A DNA stretch of 64,000 nt, from the NCBI GenBank assembly GCA_958496175.1, contig OY292276.1:34616449-34680448 (forward strand), written 5' to 3'. Source of the stretch: Sisyra terminalis (lineage: Eukaryota > Arthropoda > Insecta > Neuroptera > Sisyridae). The notes below the pieces were generated by a model, which was not told the DNA's origin, ran no database searches, and was given only the letters and a program-made list of their open reading frames with translations. Below are positions 50,106 through 61,492 of this stretch, in pieces. The position numbers were made by a program, and so were the translations under genes. Position 1 is the first letter of the stretch. Every line of letters starts with the position of its first letter.

Positions 50106-52193
50106 AAATTCAGTCTGATTATTTTTTTCATAACGCCACTAAAGAAGTATTACTTCAATAAGTTTTTCCCAGGGACTTGAGGAAATGTTAAATTGAAATT
50201 TATATCAAATTTTTAGATTTTTGGTCTCTTAAACTTATAAAAATATCAAGCTTTTAAGTAAATACAATCAGCAAATATATTTAATTATGCCGCCATGAAA
50301 CCCAAAAACAAGTCTTAACGTTCCATTACGTTACATGAATGTTTGGTATATTGGTTATGTTTTTTTAATCAAATAATTTGCTGCCACTAAGAAAGTCATT
50401 ACACTATAAATATCTTCTGAAAATCTCAACTAACCACAAAAATCTGTATTATTTTGCTTACATTTTTTTCCATTCGCATTTTTTAACATTCAATATACAA
50501 TGCGGTATTATTCATTCATTTTTCAGTTACCACTTACAAGTGTCGTTCAAATCTTCTTAAATAATAAGAATATTCTTCAGTACTTGATCGCAAAAATACA
50601 AGGCGCACATGCTTACAAATCTACCTTGAAGATACCATTACTATAGTTATTCGTTTCGATAACTGATTTTGGAGAGAAACTAAAACATACCCCGAAAAAC
50701 CGATAGAAATCTTGAAGATGTAATTTTTGTAATAGACAAATAAATCCCACCAAAAATATTTCAGAAACATAAATATTTTATTAATCATAATTTATGATAG
50801 TATATTCAAATTAAATAATTATGTTATATTTCTTTGAATAAACTTAAAGCATTATCTTATTTAATTTTTACAGCGAAAAATGTGTTATATAAAATTTGGA
50901 ATCCAATGATGATATTTAAACATTGATATTATTAAAACTATTTCAATTTTTTTTCATAATAAAGGTTTCAAAATTGTGAGACAACGTGCTTCAAATTTCT
51001 AATTTTCAGATTCATTGGAAACAGACATATCTGCTAAATACCTTACGACTCGTTTGAAAGTCATGGTCGTTTAAATTTATGCACATTCTAATTTTTTGTG
51101 ACGTTAAAAAATTTATAAGTAAAAAATTTACAATACACAAAAGAAGCAGTGGCGGACTGAATGACTTATTTTGTTCGAATTTCAGTCCAGTTTCTTTCAT
51201 TTCTTTTCAGAAATGCAACACTAATAAAAATACTGCATTAAAAATTTCCTGTGCCCAAATTTTCAATTATTTTAGTACAAATTACGAAATTGTCGGTATA
51301 TTAAGTACTAAATAATTTAGATTTAGATACAACATATTTTTCTCTTTTTCTTTAGCTTATTTTAGCTTTGACAAATTTATTTCCGTATACAATATAAACA
51401 GCAATTAAATAATTTTATTTTTATCTTTCCTTTTTTTCTTTGTTTTAAATGAGCTTATAAAAAATAGCTTTTTCTTTCACATGATACTCTCATAAATTTT
51501 TCTTCAATTTATTCATATAAAAATGAGAAACTAAAATGTATTTTTATCGAAAATATTGAGTTAGTTGCAAAGTATAAACTTTTTTCACAATGCAGATTTA
51601 GAAGTAACTGGTACTCGTAGAAAAGAATTCACAGTGTTTTTATTGTTTTTACAAAAGTATATAAAAAATTTGTAATTTCTGTATTATTTACTTTTATTTA
51701 TCTGTGGGCTGAATCTCATCCATGTTAGATAATATCAGTTGAATATTTTTCGAGAACTTGGATAGGGAATAATTTAATATTAAATTTCTCAATTTTGCAA
51801 TTTTCGTTGGTATGTTCTTTAACTTCTTCAGGCAATATTTAAAGTTGTCATCGTCGTTAGAACATTATGGTTCAAATTAATTCGTCGGTTGATGAATAGC
51901 ACACTGGTCCTTTTATATCCTCTTATTACTAACACTTTCTTAAAGTATGGCATTTACTTATTCTTGAAAAAGATTTAGAACTAAAAAATATTTTTTTGTC
52001 CTTTCCAATGCAATACCTATTATAATTTTTTATACTATTAATCACTGTGTAAATACTTTCAATCCTTAACAATATACAATATAAACAATAATTACAATTG
52101 TACATTTGTTAATTACTACCTGCTTCAAAGTCATAATTCGAAAAATATAACTGAAGGAAATTAATATGTAAAACTTATTTATTAGCATTTAAT
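50106..52193. other. AT-rich stretch, presumed intron
   Basis: No gene or repeat recognised. Open frames at 51012-51315 on both strands are unsupported. Confidence 0.5.
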
Positions 52194-52567
52194 TGTTTAA
52201 ACAATATGTTAATTTATTGTGATCTAATTTAAGTAATATAATTTACAAAAGTAAACTATAAACATAAATTTGAGCAAAACCTCAAACAAATATGTTTTTG
52301 GTGTTTTACTCAGATACGTTTTTCGATTGCCAAGCAAACTTTCTCAGTGGTCATAAAGTAGTATTGAACCACTACGTATTTGTTATGTGATAAATCATGA
52401 TAATCACTACGGAAGACTGGTTGGCAATCTATGTAAATACGTCTGTGAGCAATACGCCAAAATACATTTGTTTGAGCTTTTGCTCAATTTTATGTTTATA
52501 GTTTACTTCTGTAAATTAAATTGTATAAATTAGACCATAATATGTTTTATACATATTGTTTAAACAG
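52194..52567. mobile_element. Palindromic MITE, arms about 110 bp or more
   Basis: Starts TGTTTAAACAATATGTTAAT and ends TACATATTGTTTAAACA. Inside, AAGTAAACTATAAACATAAA, TTTGAGCAAAACCTCAAACA and GATTGCCAAGCAAACTTTCT are complemented in order on the right (AAATACATTTGTTTGAGC, TTTTATGTTTATAGTTTACT). A partial second copy is at 38.1 kb. Superfamily unassigned. Confidence 0.85.
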
Positions 52568-53430
52568 TATCATTTTTGAAATTAGTAAAAAAATCTAATA
52601 TTATTTTAGTATTTAATTATTATGCAATTTTTAAATATAAGTGCAAAAAATTATGATAAGAATTTAAGTAATAGTAAATAATTAATTTGCATAGTGAAAC
52701 TCTGTAATTAAGCTCTTGAAAAAGACTCAAAATCTTTTCGTCGGAAATATATTTAGTTATTATTCCTGAAATATTTGCGAAATAAGTATTAAAATTCCGT
52801 TAATTAATTATTCAACAAAAAAAATAGTTATTTTTATAAAAATATATATTAATGCTAGTTAGTAAAGAATTAAATCAAATGTTATTTTAAAATTAATTAT
52901 AAGGCCTAAGAAAACATAGTGAAACTTATCTACTCTCATTTGTACCACACCTCATATAACGTGACAATAAAAAACTTTTAAAACATTATTATTCTATAAT
53001 AACCAGAAAAAGCTCACTTTGAAAAAACTCCATTGTGTAAATAATTATACTGAAATATTTCGCAGTTATAAAATATAATGATGTTGTTTTTAATTTAATT
53101 TTTTATATTTCTTATTTTTTTAAATGAAACAATTGCGCATTTTTGTTTTTCCTTTTTCATTAAAACGAAGCTTCTACATATATTACCTAAGAGTGATCAA
53201 ATTGTGACTCGCGAGCTACTGGCAGCTCTTCCGAAAGTTTTTTAGGGCTTAATCTAAGAATAAAAATATCTCTTATATTTTATTATTTCCAAAATCGTAT
53301 AGGTTATGGGTCAACACCCTGAGCCTGTAAAATATGCCTTTTTCCTACACAATGGATAAATGTTTTATTTCTGGAACGACATCAGGGGAATCAAAAAGTT
53401 AATAGATCAAGGTTCTTAAAATTCTATATC
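52568..53430. other. AT-rich stretch, presumed intron
   Basis: No gene. At about 53200-53245 CGCGAGCTACTGGCAGCTC resembles hAT-type MITE text, without a clear partner. Confidence 0.4.
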
Positions 53431-53613
53431 TATGGTGGTCCTCAACCATATGTCCACGGGCCCGCTAGTCATTTTATGTGCCCGAGCTATGTCGCTGTTT
53501 GTATGTATTATTCATTTCGCAACAATTAATTTTTCTTAAAGACTTTAAATTGCTCGCCATTTTACTGACATCCTAGAATGTGATCTTAGACTCAAAACAG
53601 TTGGGGATCTCTG
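53431..53613. mobile_element. hAT-like MITE, about 183 bp
   Basis: Left end TATGGTGGTCCTCAACCATA then TGTCCACGGGCCCGC; right end AAAACAGTTGGGGATCTCTG, the complement of which (CAGAGATCCCCAACTGTTTT) pairs with the left end in hAT style (CAGNGGTCCCCAACC). Confidence 0.6.
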
Positions 53614-53740
53614 ATTCATATCTCGTGATCAGAAAGTTTCCTAACATTTCTCGATTTGCAGATTTTTTATAAACTCTAGAGACTATAGTAATTATACTCG
53701 TAGTAGTATTTAAGTGACAATAAGTAACCAATAAAAATAT
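53614..53740 (+). mobile_element. SINE-like copy, eroded
   Basis: ATCTCGTGATCAGAAAG, AACATTTCTCGATTTGCAG, TTTTTTATAAACTCTAGAG and a GTATTTAAGTGACAATAAGT step follow the order of the other SINE-like copies. The B box is largely gone. Confidence 0.45.
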
Positions 53741-54238
53741 CTACAAGAACGATTTTCTCAATTTTTCGATGATTGGAAATATTTGGTATTACTTGTTTCT
53801 ATTATCGAGTTGCTTGGATTAAGCTAAAAAAATTTATAATAAAAGTTTAATGAAAATTCCTAATTTTTCTAAATTCTCCGACTAATATGGTTCGGACTAA
53901 TATTCCTAAACCTCCAAAAAGGAGGTTTAAGAAAACTCTGCATTTTCGAATGACTAAAGTCAGTTTTCATAAAGTTCATTAAATGTTTACTTCAAATATT
54001 CAGTTTTGAGAAATTTTTGATCTTTCTGGAGAATACAATCCGATTTATGAAGATTGATATACATACTGAACTAATTTACCTTAACATTGCATTTTGTTAT
54101 TTTCTTTGTCAAAGAAATATAATAAAAACATTCGATTATAACGAACTTTTCTTCAAAAAATGGTATGAATTAATTACATTTTGTTTTACTTAAAGTTGTA
54201 TAAAGTAACCAAGTATATACCGGCAATTGATAAAGAAA

Positions 54239-54878
54239 TCCCTGTTAAAAAAGGCATTTTAAAAACATTACATTTAAAATGCCTTCAATAATTTCAAATG
54301 ATTTTTTTAAACATCAAAATGCCTTACCACTACCACTTTAAAATGATGGAAATGCAAGTAATGAACGTTAAAAATAATGCTTAGAAGTATATGTTATCTT
54401 TGTTACACTCTATGAGAAGTTGTCAATTTTCTTCTTGAAACGTGAAGCTTAGTGGAGACGACAAAATACAAATTCAATGAACATACTTTTTATTTATTGA
54501 AATTTCACTAAGTGTACACATCCTGTTGCAAAAATTATATAAAATATTTTCAAACAATTCAATTCGAAAGCTAATCGAAGTTATTCGAAGCTAATAAAAA
54601 ACGTTTATGAAACAGAATCTATTTGAAGGAGAAGTTGTGAGATATCAGCTATGTTATTAAACGCAGCAAAATACAAAATCAATTGCGATCTATTTTTAAA
54701 TCTTAAAAAGTTATTTATACGTTTTCTCAATTCTTAGCTATTTTGAAATTAATAAAATCTCAATTATGTTATTATTTATTAAATAATGCTGTATTTAATA
54801 ATGTATTTTTACTGTTTCAAAAATATCATTAAAGGCATTTTAAAACCATTAAATTTAAAATGCCTTTTTTAACAGGGA
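54239..54878 (+). mobile_element. TIR MITE, 640 bp
   Basis: Left end TCCCTGTTAAAAAAGGCATT, right end AATGCCTTTTTTAACAGGGA: perfect inverted repeats over 18 bp or more. Each end also holds a sub-terminal hairpin (AGGCATTTTAAA...TTTAAAATGCCTT). A diverged, inverted copy lies at 32800-33533. No transposase trace. Superfamily not clear. Confidence 0.9.
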
Positions 54879-55112
54879 TCATAGGTAAACTATCATAGGT
54901 AGTTTTTCTCATTTTTTTTTTTTGACTTATCATTGCCAATAAATCTTTATAAACTAATTGCACCATACTTAATAAGAAAAAACGATCTTTTTTATTTTAT
55001 TATTTTTTTTTTTTTTATTTAAATGCTCGAATTATTTTTGATTTTCTCAAAAATATATAGCAATTTAAAGGGAGCAGTTTAATATAAACATTATATTCCT
55101 AAACGTGTTCTA

Positions 55113-55257
55113 ATTAAGGATTGCAATCCCGCACTTTTTTCAATCCTGCGGGATCTTTGCTGGATTGACTTCGTAACAGCGGGATCCTGCGGGATCCCGT
55201 AGAGCCTAAAATTAAGCTGGATCGCCGGATCCCACTTAGCTGGATTGCAATCCCTAG
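55113..55257. mobile_element. Short GC-rich palindromic MITE
   Basis: Left AAGGATTGCAATCCCGCAC, right complement AGGGATTGCAATCCAGCTAA. The interior repeats GCGGGATC/GGATCC palindromes (AGCGGGATCCTGCGGGATCC at about 55178). Sharply GC-richer than its surroundings. Confidence 0.7.
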
Positions 55258-55389
55258 TTCTAATCCTCTATACTACTCGTAAAATAAGAAGATCGTTTAA
55301 AAAGGTGGCAGATATCACTTTACGTTTGACTTAAAAACTACAGTTCATGATGTTTTTCTACCTTTTGTCTATCAACATCTCTGATTTTA

Positions 55390-56040
55390 TTATTGCAGAG
55401 GGCATTTTGATTGTGAAGTTCAAGTTTTAATGGTAGAAATTTTGGAAAAGATGCAAGTACAAGGTTGTACAAAATATCATATACATAACTCGCTTCTATA
55501 CATTTTTAATTCGGAGAGGTCGACAGACACCATTCTCCAATATACGCTTTTTCATAAGCACTATGCACTTCAAATATAGCATTCTTGGTGATCATTGCTA
55601 ATGGTTTATTCTTCTTCATTGTTTTCACACAATAATGAAGAAATTTTATCAAAAAAAAGCTTCAAAATGACCAAAAATGTGTTCCAAAGTGATGGCGGCA
55701 AAAATGCAAAGCTCTTATTTTACAGTATGTCTTATATTTGTGTATGCTATGTACAATTTTTTTTTTATTTATTTATTACCAGGATGTAATACATATTTAC
55801 ATATAAAATTTTATACATAGATATGCACCTATAGAGAATTGCTTATAATATATTTTTTGATGATATAAAAACTGTTAATAGCATTTTTTTTGCAGATTCA
55901 ACCAATGTTTCTTTCGAAATGATGGCAAAGCTTTTAAAGTCCGCAACATCGTCGTCTTCATGGAGCAAAAAAAGTACGTTACAAGAAGACACATTTTGGA
56001 AAATGTTACGTAATAATCAAAAATAATAATTTCACAATTA
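55390..56040 (+). other. Possible short coding exons or eroded gene
   Basis: After a TTATTATTGCAG acceptor-like site at about 55398, one frame stays open for about 60 codons (GHFDCEVQVLMVEILEKM near its start). After a second site TTTTTTTTGCAG ending at 55895, a frame reads STNVSFEMMAKLLKSATSSS then WSKKSTLQEDTFWKML and stops at about 56024. Both are more protein-like than the surroundings, but no family is recognised, no donor is obvious, and the frames cannot be joined convincingly. They may be alternative or decayed exons. Confidence 0.25.
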
Positions 56041-56426
56041 ACAAAATCCCATTGGGTAAGAAAAATGTAAAAAAAATCTCAAAATTTCTTTACAAAAAAA
56101 AAAGAAAAAAAAATATTACACAAAATTCTAAAATCATTTTTCTTTCATTGTTCCGGAAAAACCTAGTCGTTTCAAATGTTTCGGATTCGTTAAAACGAAA
56201 GAAAATGAAGTGAAATTGCTGCAAAAAACGTATTATTTAGCTTTAAATAAATTGTTCAAAAATTTGGTCAATCTTTAAAAAATAATAATATTAATAATGT
56301 GCAGTGCGTATTGTGAGAAATGTGAACGAATTGTGAAGTGGTCTTTTACGTTTTACGTAATAAGTGGCAGCAAATGCAGTTAAATTTTGTTCCATTTTCA
56401 TCATTATTCACAACAATTCAGAAACA

Positions 56427-56514
56427 ATGGCGATCAACTTCTCGGCGTCCTTCGCCGCCTGCCTGGCCGCCAATCTCAAAATGCCACGCCATGTTATGTA
56501 CTGCATTTCACAAG
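56427..56514 (+). CDS. First coding exon of a likely transcriptional regulator (29 codons + 1 base)
   Basis: The ATG lies in good context (AAACAATGG), just after a possible acceptor (CACAACAATTCAG ending at 56421), so the exon probably also holds a few bases of 5' UTR. The reading frame is strikingly GC-rich at third positions (TTC, GCC, CTG, TCG) against AT-rich flanks. It encodes MAINFSASFAACLAANLKMP followed by RHVMYCISQ and ends in CAAG|GTTTGT, a usable donor, leaving phase 1. The last G joins AT at 63244 to make Asp, giving ISQ-D-TGAPYVLYKDG without a break. The peptide is short, hydrophobic and Ala-rich, with no known domain; it is too short and lacks the layout for a secretory signal. 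An overlapping frame from 56338 is a shadow. The product is unnamed because only the N-terminus is in the window. Unseen micro-exons in the intron remain possible. Confidence 0.65.
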
Positions 56515-57026
56515 GTTTGTAAAAAAAATTATTCACTACCCTTTATTTAATCTTTCTTTTTTCAATTTCATTATTTATCTAAATCATAATATCTCTCTAG
56601 AAATTAATTTTTTTATCTAGAAACAGTCATCGATATGCAAATTTATCAAAATCTACAGAAATTTGAATTGGATTAGTGCATTGCAATTAATGTATCTTTT
56701 GCAACGCAAAGGACTTTGAATAGTGTGAATTATGAGGTCAATAATATAATAACAATTCAACGTATTACTACATTTTCGAAGCAAAACTTCTTTAATTTTT
56801 ATTTAAACTTACTTCCTTGTTAACTACTCTCCCAAAATATCTTCTTCTTAGATGGTTGTTACCAAACGATCATCAATAGTTTCTCTAAATTTATTCCCAT
56901 TAACGATTATTCGAAATGGATATCTTCAAAATTTAAAACGAATCAATTTTTTTAGTAGATTCCTCCAACCCAACCTCTTTTTTTCTTCAAAAATACCTTA
57001 CGTGGTAGGCTGCAAGAGCTTATATA

Positions 57027-57585
57027 GGTGTACCGGAAAATAATGTCGTTTTTAAACCAATAGTCATTCAATTGCCATTTATCTACTTATAAGTTATTTC
57101 AAAGTGGTACTAAAGACATTTTATGATTAGAGTAATTTTGCAACTTAGTAAAAATTAAAAAGTATTTTTTATTCCAATATCTATATTGATTCATAGAAAT
57201 GGTAGGCCCAAAAACCTTAAAGAATATAAATTACGTATTGTATGCTCTTCGAGTTTCACAGAATAGCGACGCAAAGTTGTTACTAAAAACATTTTCAATG
57301 TTTATCTAAGTACATTAGAAGTTCATTAATGTCAAATGAGTTTTTTTAAGTTCAAATTCGATAATTTTCATTTCTCCGGCTGGTACCAACAAAATATGAC
57401 AAAAAATTTAACCAATAAAAAGTTAAGGGGGGAAATGGTACCAAATATATAAAAATTTGCACACTAGATGTTAAAACGTTAATACTATCGAGGCTGATTA
57501 TATCAATGATTTAAAATCAAAAGTTGTAATAAAATTTTGTGTTTTAATTGTATATTGAAAAAACGACAATACTTTCCGGTACCCC
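57027..57585. mobile_element. Mariner-type MITE, 559 bp
   Basis: Left end GGTGTACCGGAAAATAATGT then CGTTTTT; right complement GGGGTACCGGAAAGTATTGT then CGTTTTTT. TA flanks both ends (57025-57026 and 57586-57587). GTACCGGAAA-TAATGTCGTTT is a common mariner terminal repeat. No transposase frame survives. Confidence 0.88.
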
Positions 57586-58998
57586 TAATATTAAGGACTC
57601 GTAGTTGGTAACATATATATCCACTCAGTGTTAGAACCTTATAAATATCAGTAGAGTTAATTATAATTTATAAAAAACTGTAATGTGAGTTTATTATTAT
57701 TCAATTTTTTTTCAAATTTGATCTGATTTCGAAGAATTATTTCGGAAGAATTGCTTATTTGTAAATCTTAATCGTTTTTTTTTTTAAATTTAATTAAAAA
57801 ATTCTAAAATAATTCGGTAAATATTAGAAGTGATTAATTTTTTAAAATAAAAAATTTCTTAAGAAATAATTTAGAATGTTGTTCAGAAGGTAGATATATT
57901 TAATTTTAAAAAATTGAAATATTTCAATTACTAGTACTATATAACGTTCCAAAACAGCGATCTTAAACTACGGATATTGGGTCTCAACCCAAAATTTTAT
58001 ATGAATTTTAATATAATATATTCCATAAATTCACGAGTTTTTACAGCAAAAAAAAGAAATATTTAGGTAATCTTCTTATAAGGAGAGCATAGTTCATGTT
58101 TTGCTCAGACCTTAATCAACTGCCTGTAACTTAAAAGTGGAATAAAATCTCTTTTTCCATAACTAATATATAGTAATATATAGTCATTTGATTCCCGAAT
58201 TCCCGAAATTACGTTCTCAACATTACTTTTTCCTCGTGGTACCTTCCCTATAATTCCTCAATACTTACGTATACTATATTGATAAGACATAGTAGTTCTA
58301 TAATTATTGCCATTAATAATCCATAATTTTTAACTTCTTTTAAAACTATAATTTGTCTCATTGTCCTATTAATATTAGCATAATTATAAATTTTCTGCAA
58401 ACCTACAAGACCTTAACATCATTTTAACGTATAATATATCTGGAATAGTTTACATTCAGTTTTTAAAATAATTTTCATTTTGCGCCCTCTCTTATAGTAG
58501 GGCAATAGATTATAGGTGTACTCTCAGTTGCGACAAACGAAATGGATTTTTTGGTAAAAATACTAATAAAAATCATATAAAAAATATTTTTTTACGTTAA
58601 ATAATATTCCAAATGTTTTTTTTAATTCTCCTCCTTTCAAAGAATTGGACAATAAAGCTTATCGAAAATGGAAACTGAATAGAAAAATTCAACCAAATTA
58701 ATTACTTTCATCAAAATTTTGATGGGAGTAATAGCAGCAAAAATGACATAAAGTTTTTACACTACCAACATATACTATACATCTCTCTTCCTAATATTGA
58801 CACATTTTAATTTTACAAGAGACCTATGTTTTTACGGCTCTATTCTCTTAAATAATATTTTTACTCATATTATTGAACGCTCCATACGAAAATTTTAAAG
58901 TTTCGTTCCTTTTACAATTCGCTGCAAATATTTGGGCTCTTATGTGGAAAAAAAGTGAGTTGATTAAAAAATACAGAAATATGAGTAGATCTCTTAAG

Positions 58999-59220
58999 TA
59001 TACACCTAATTCTTTTTACACAAATTTGATTTAACACGAATTAAAAAGAAAAGAAATCTCTTTACACGAATTGTTTTGTTTTAACTCGAATTTATGTGTA
59101 AGTACGAAATCAATTCTTAAGTGAACTCTAACAATAATTTGTTAAATAATGCTTACACCTAATTCTGTTTTTACATGCTTTTTTTGAGAACGTATTTATC
59201 GTGTAAAAAAATAGGTATAT
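58999..59220. mobile_element. TIR MITE, about 222 bp
   Basis: Left TATACACCTAATTCTTTTTA then CACAAATTT; right complement TATACCTATTTTTTTACACG. Several TTTACACGAATT-type sub-repeats fill the interior, and ACACCTAATTCTGTTTTTAC recurs at about 59154. Superfamily unassigned. Confidence 0.6.
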
Positions 59221-59392
59221 ATATACATATATTATGTGCTGAAAATACTACTGCAATCTCAAATTAGATATATTAGTTTACCATTTACTGAAAGGAGATA
59301 ATTGATTTGTATTTAAAAATACATTGATTAATGTAATTTTACGTGAGACAGGAGATCAGTTTGAATTTAGTAAACTGTAGTTTTTTATTCTT

Positions 59393-59560
59393 ATTTAACA
59401 TAACTTTGTTACTACCAAGGTTTTTAGCGCCTCTAGGGTTAATAAAAATCCGTTAATCAAGAAATATCGAAACTTTGTTCGATACAAGATTCAAACCCAA
59501 TACCTTTTAAGCAATTTTGAAGCGGCCACCATGATCACTCGGCTACCAGCCACAGTAAGC
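59393..59560 (-). mobile_element. tRNA-derived SINE-like element (best copy)
   Basis: On the - strand it begins TGGCTGGTAGCCGAGTGATC, holding an A-box-like TAGCCGAGTGATC (59545-59533). About 35 bp later GGGTTTGAATCTTG fits a B box (59498-59485). A TTTCGATATTTCTTGATTAA step and the 3' tail ATTAACCCTAGAGGCGCTAA with ACCTTGGTAG then lead into an A-rich end. The A-to-B box spacing and tRNA-like head with an unrelated tail are the layout of tRNA-derived SINEs. It has no coding capacity. Relatives are at 9.35, 43.4 and 53.6 kb, and the tail alone at 8.05 kb. Confidence 0.7.
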
Positions 59561-61246
59561 TGAAATGCTAAACAATAGTTATATGAAGTCACAATAATAA
59601 AAAAACTGATAAAATTGAATAAAAATTTTATAATTTAACACTGTTTTTATTAGAACTGAAACTTTCTTTTTTATACTCATTCGGAACTTCCAAATAATTT
59701 TGGAGATATAAGTATGCAATATAGAAACATACTACAAACATTTGAGGGTAGTTCTAACAAACTTAAGTACTTAAATAATTCAATTACCAAAAAAGTTAAT
59801 AGCTTTTAGATGTTACACATACGTCTTAAATTCTGGGGTTCAATTATATTTTATTTCTGTGAAATTTTTTTTTTCGTATTCTTACACTTTCGTTGAAAAA
59901 TGCGGAACAAATTAGGTTGATGTCTCCCCATGCTTTGTTAGCAAAATACTCGTATATTGATTATTATTGTTGCTTTAGTTTAAACTTTTGAGAAAAAATA
60001 TTTATAAATGCCAAACGAGTGGCAAAGTAGCAAAAGTTGTTAAAATTGCAAGGATTTGAAAAAAGAGCAGCTACCGATGAAACAGTACTAAGCATCAGAG
60101 AGACTTGTTTGCTTTCGGTCACTTTGCTTTAAGAAAATATTTGTTTTGATTACTCTCAATGTGCGGGCTCTATCTTCCAGTGAAAAATATTTTTGATATT
60201 ATTATTATTACTTTTAAATTTAGTTTAATAAGTAATAAAAATGTATCACATAAAATAATAAAAGCAAATAACATTGATGATAGTTTCGTCTTTTTTTTTA
60301 GTGATTGATGTGTTTCGAATGACAATCATATCTTTTGATCATTCGCCCTTGGTAGAAACTAAAAACATAATTGATCTGAAAACATAAAAACGTTCATTTA
60401 AATTATTAAGTATTAATTCCAAATTAAAATTTTTGAATAGTCATCTTTCTTTTTTTTACAAAACCAATAACTGTTCAAATAATTTTTGATGCCGTTCACT
60501 GCAAAAGAGCCCATTGCAAGTGGGCTGCTATTAATTATAAATATTTTCAAACTTTTAAATACACCACAGCTTTGCTTTCTAAAGAATAAAGTTCCTTTAA
60601 AAAGTGCAAAAAATAAAAAAATTGTCTCATAATCAGTTTGCATATAGAATACTCTTACGTAAAGGAAATACTAAAAAAGGTATTGATACCAATTTTCTAC
60701 ATAAAAAATGCCTTATCGCAAATTTGAAAAACTTTTCAAAAAATTATAAATTAATGTAAAATATTGCATTTTAAAATTATAATCTTGTTGCTAAAATATA
60801 ATCAAAGCCTTTTGAACCACAAAATATTATTATAATTTCAAGAATTAATACCCTAAATTTTGTTAGTTAATATCATTAGGCAGATCTAAAGCTCAGTACG
60901 CATCTAGCGATAAAATCGCGAGAGTTTGTATAGGGACAGTTGCGGCATACTGTCATTAAACTGTTGCAATATAATATCCCACGTCCGTACGTGTAAAGAG
61001 CCGGTTGTACTACAGAAGTCGGCAAGAGATATCCCCAGAAATTATTTTATGTGCTTTAAATTTCCCGTTAAACAACTTTGTTTATTACTTTGTTTTAAAA
61101 GAAATCTTTTCTTTGAAAGCATTAATCTTGACAAATCGAAATTAAATGGAAGATCACATAAGATATCGTAATTTTTTAAAGATGGACTTGAGTGAAGGAT
61201 TTTGTACCCGGATCAGTTGGCTTTAGTTATACACAGATACCTTATC

Positions 61247-61492
61247 GTCGGCTTAGAGTGTTAACCTGCTAAGTTCATTTTAACAGTTTTACAGGAGAAG
61301 AAAAAAAGTAGAATGTAAACTACATAAGTTAGTGCAGATATCAGGTTTTCGTTCCATGTTATAGATATTTTTAAATTTCTATATTTAATGTGATTTATCA
61401 GTTTGTCACTCAATAGAATTTTGTATTCCCTTCCTAATGGAGCAAAAAAAAAACATTAAATATTGATTAGCAGGTTAACACTTTAGGTCGCC
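61247..61492. repeat. Inverted-repeat element, arms about 26 bp
   Basis: CGGCTTAGAGTGTTAACCTG at the left is complemented at the right by CAGGTTAACACTTTAGGTCG. A MITE is likely. TTAACCTGC/GCAGGTTAA inside the arms could mark TTAA-type ends, but the complementarity extends past the TTAA, so the boundary is uncertain. Confidence 0.6.

Noticed and set aside
56338..56550. 70-codon frame (+) overlapping the first coding exon
   Set aside because: Shadow in another frame; the real frame starts at 56427 and joins the 63-kb exon in phase.
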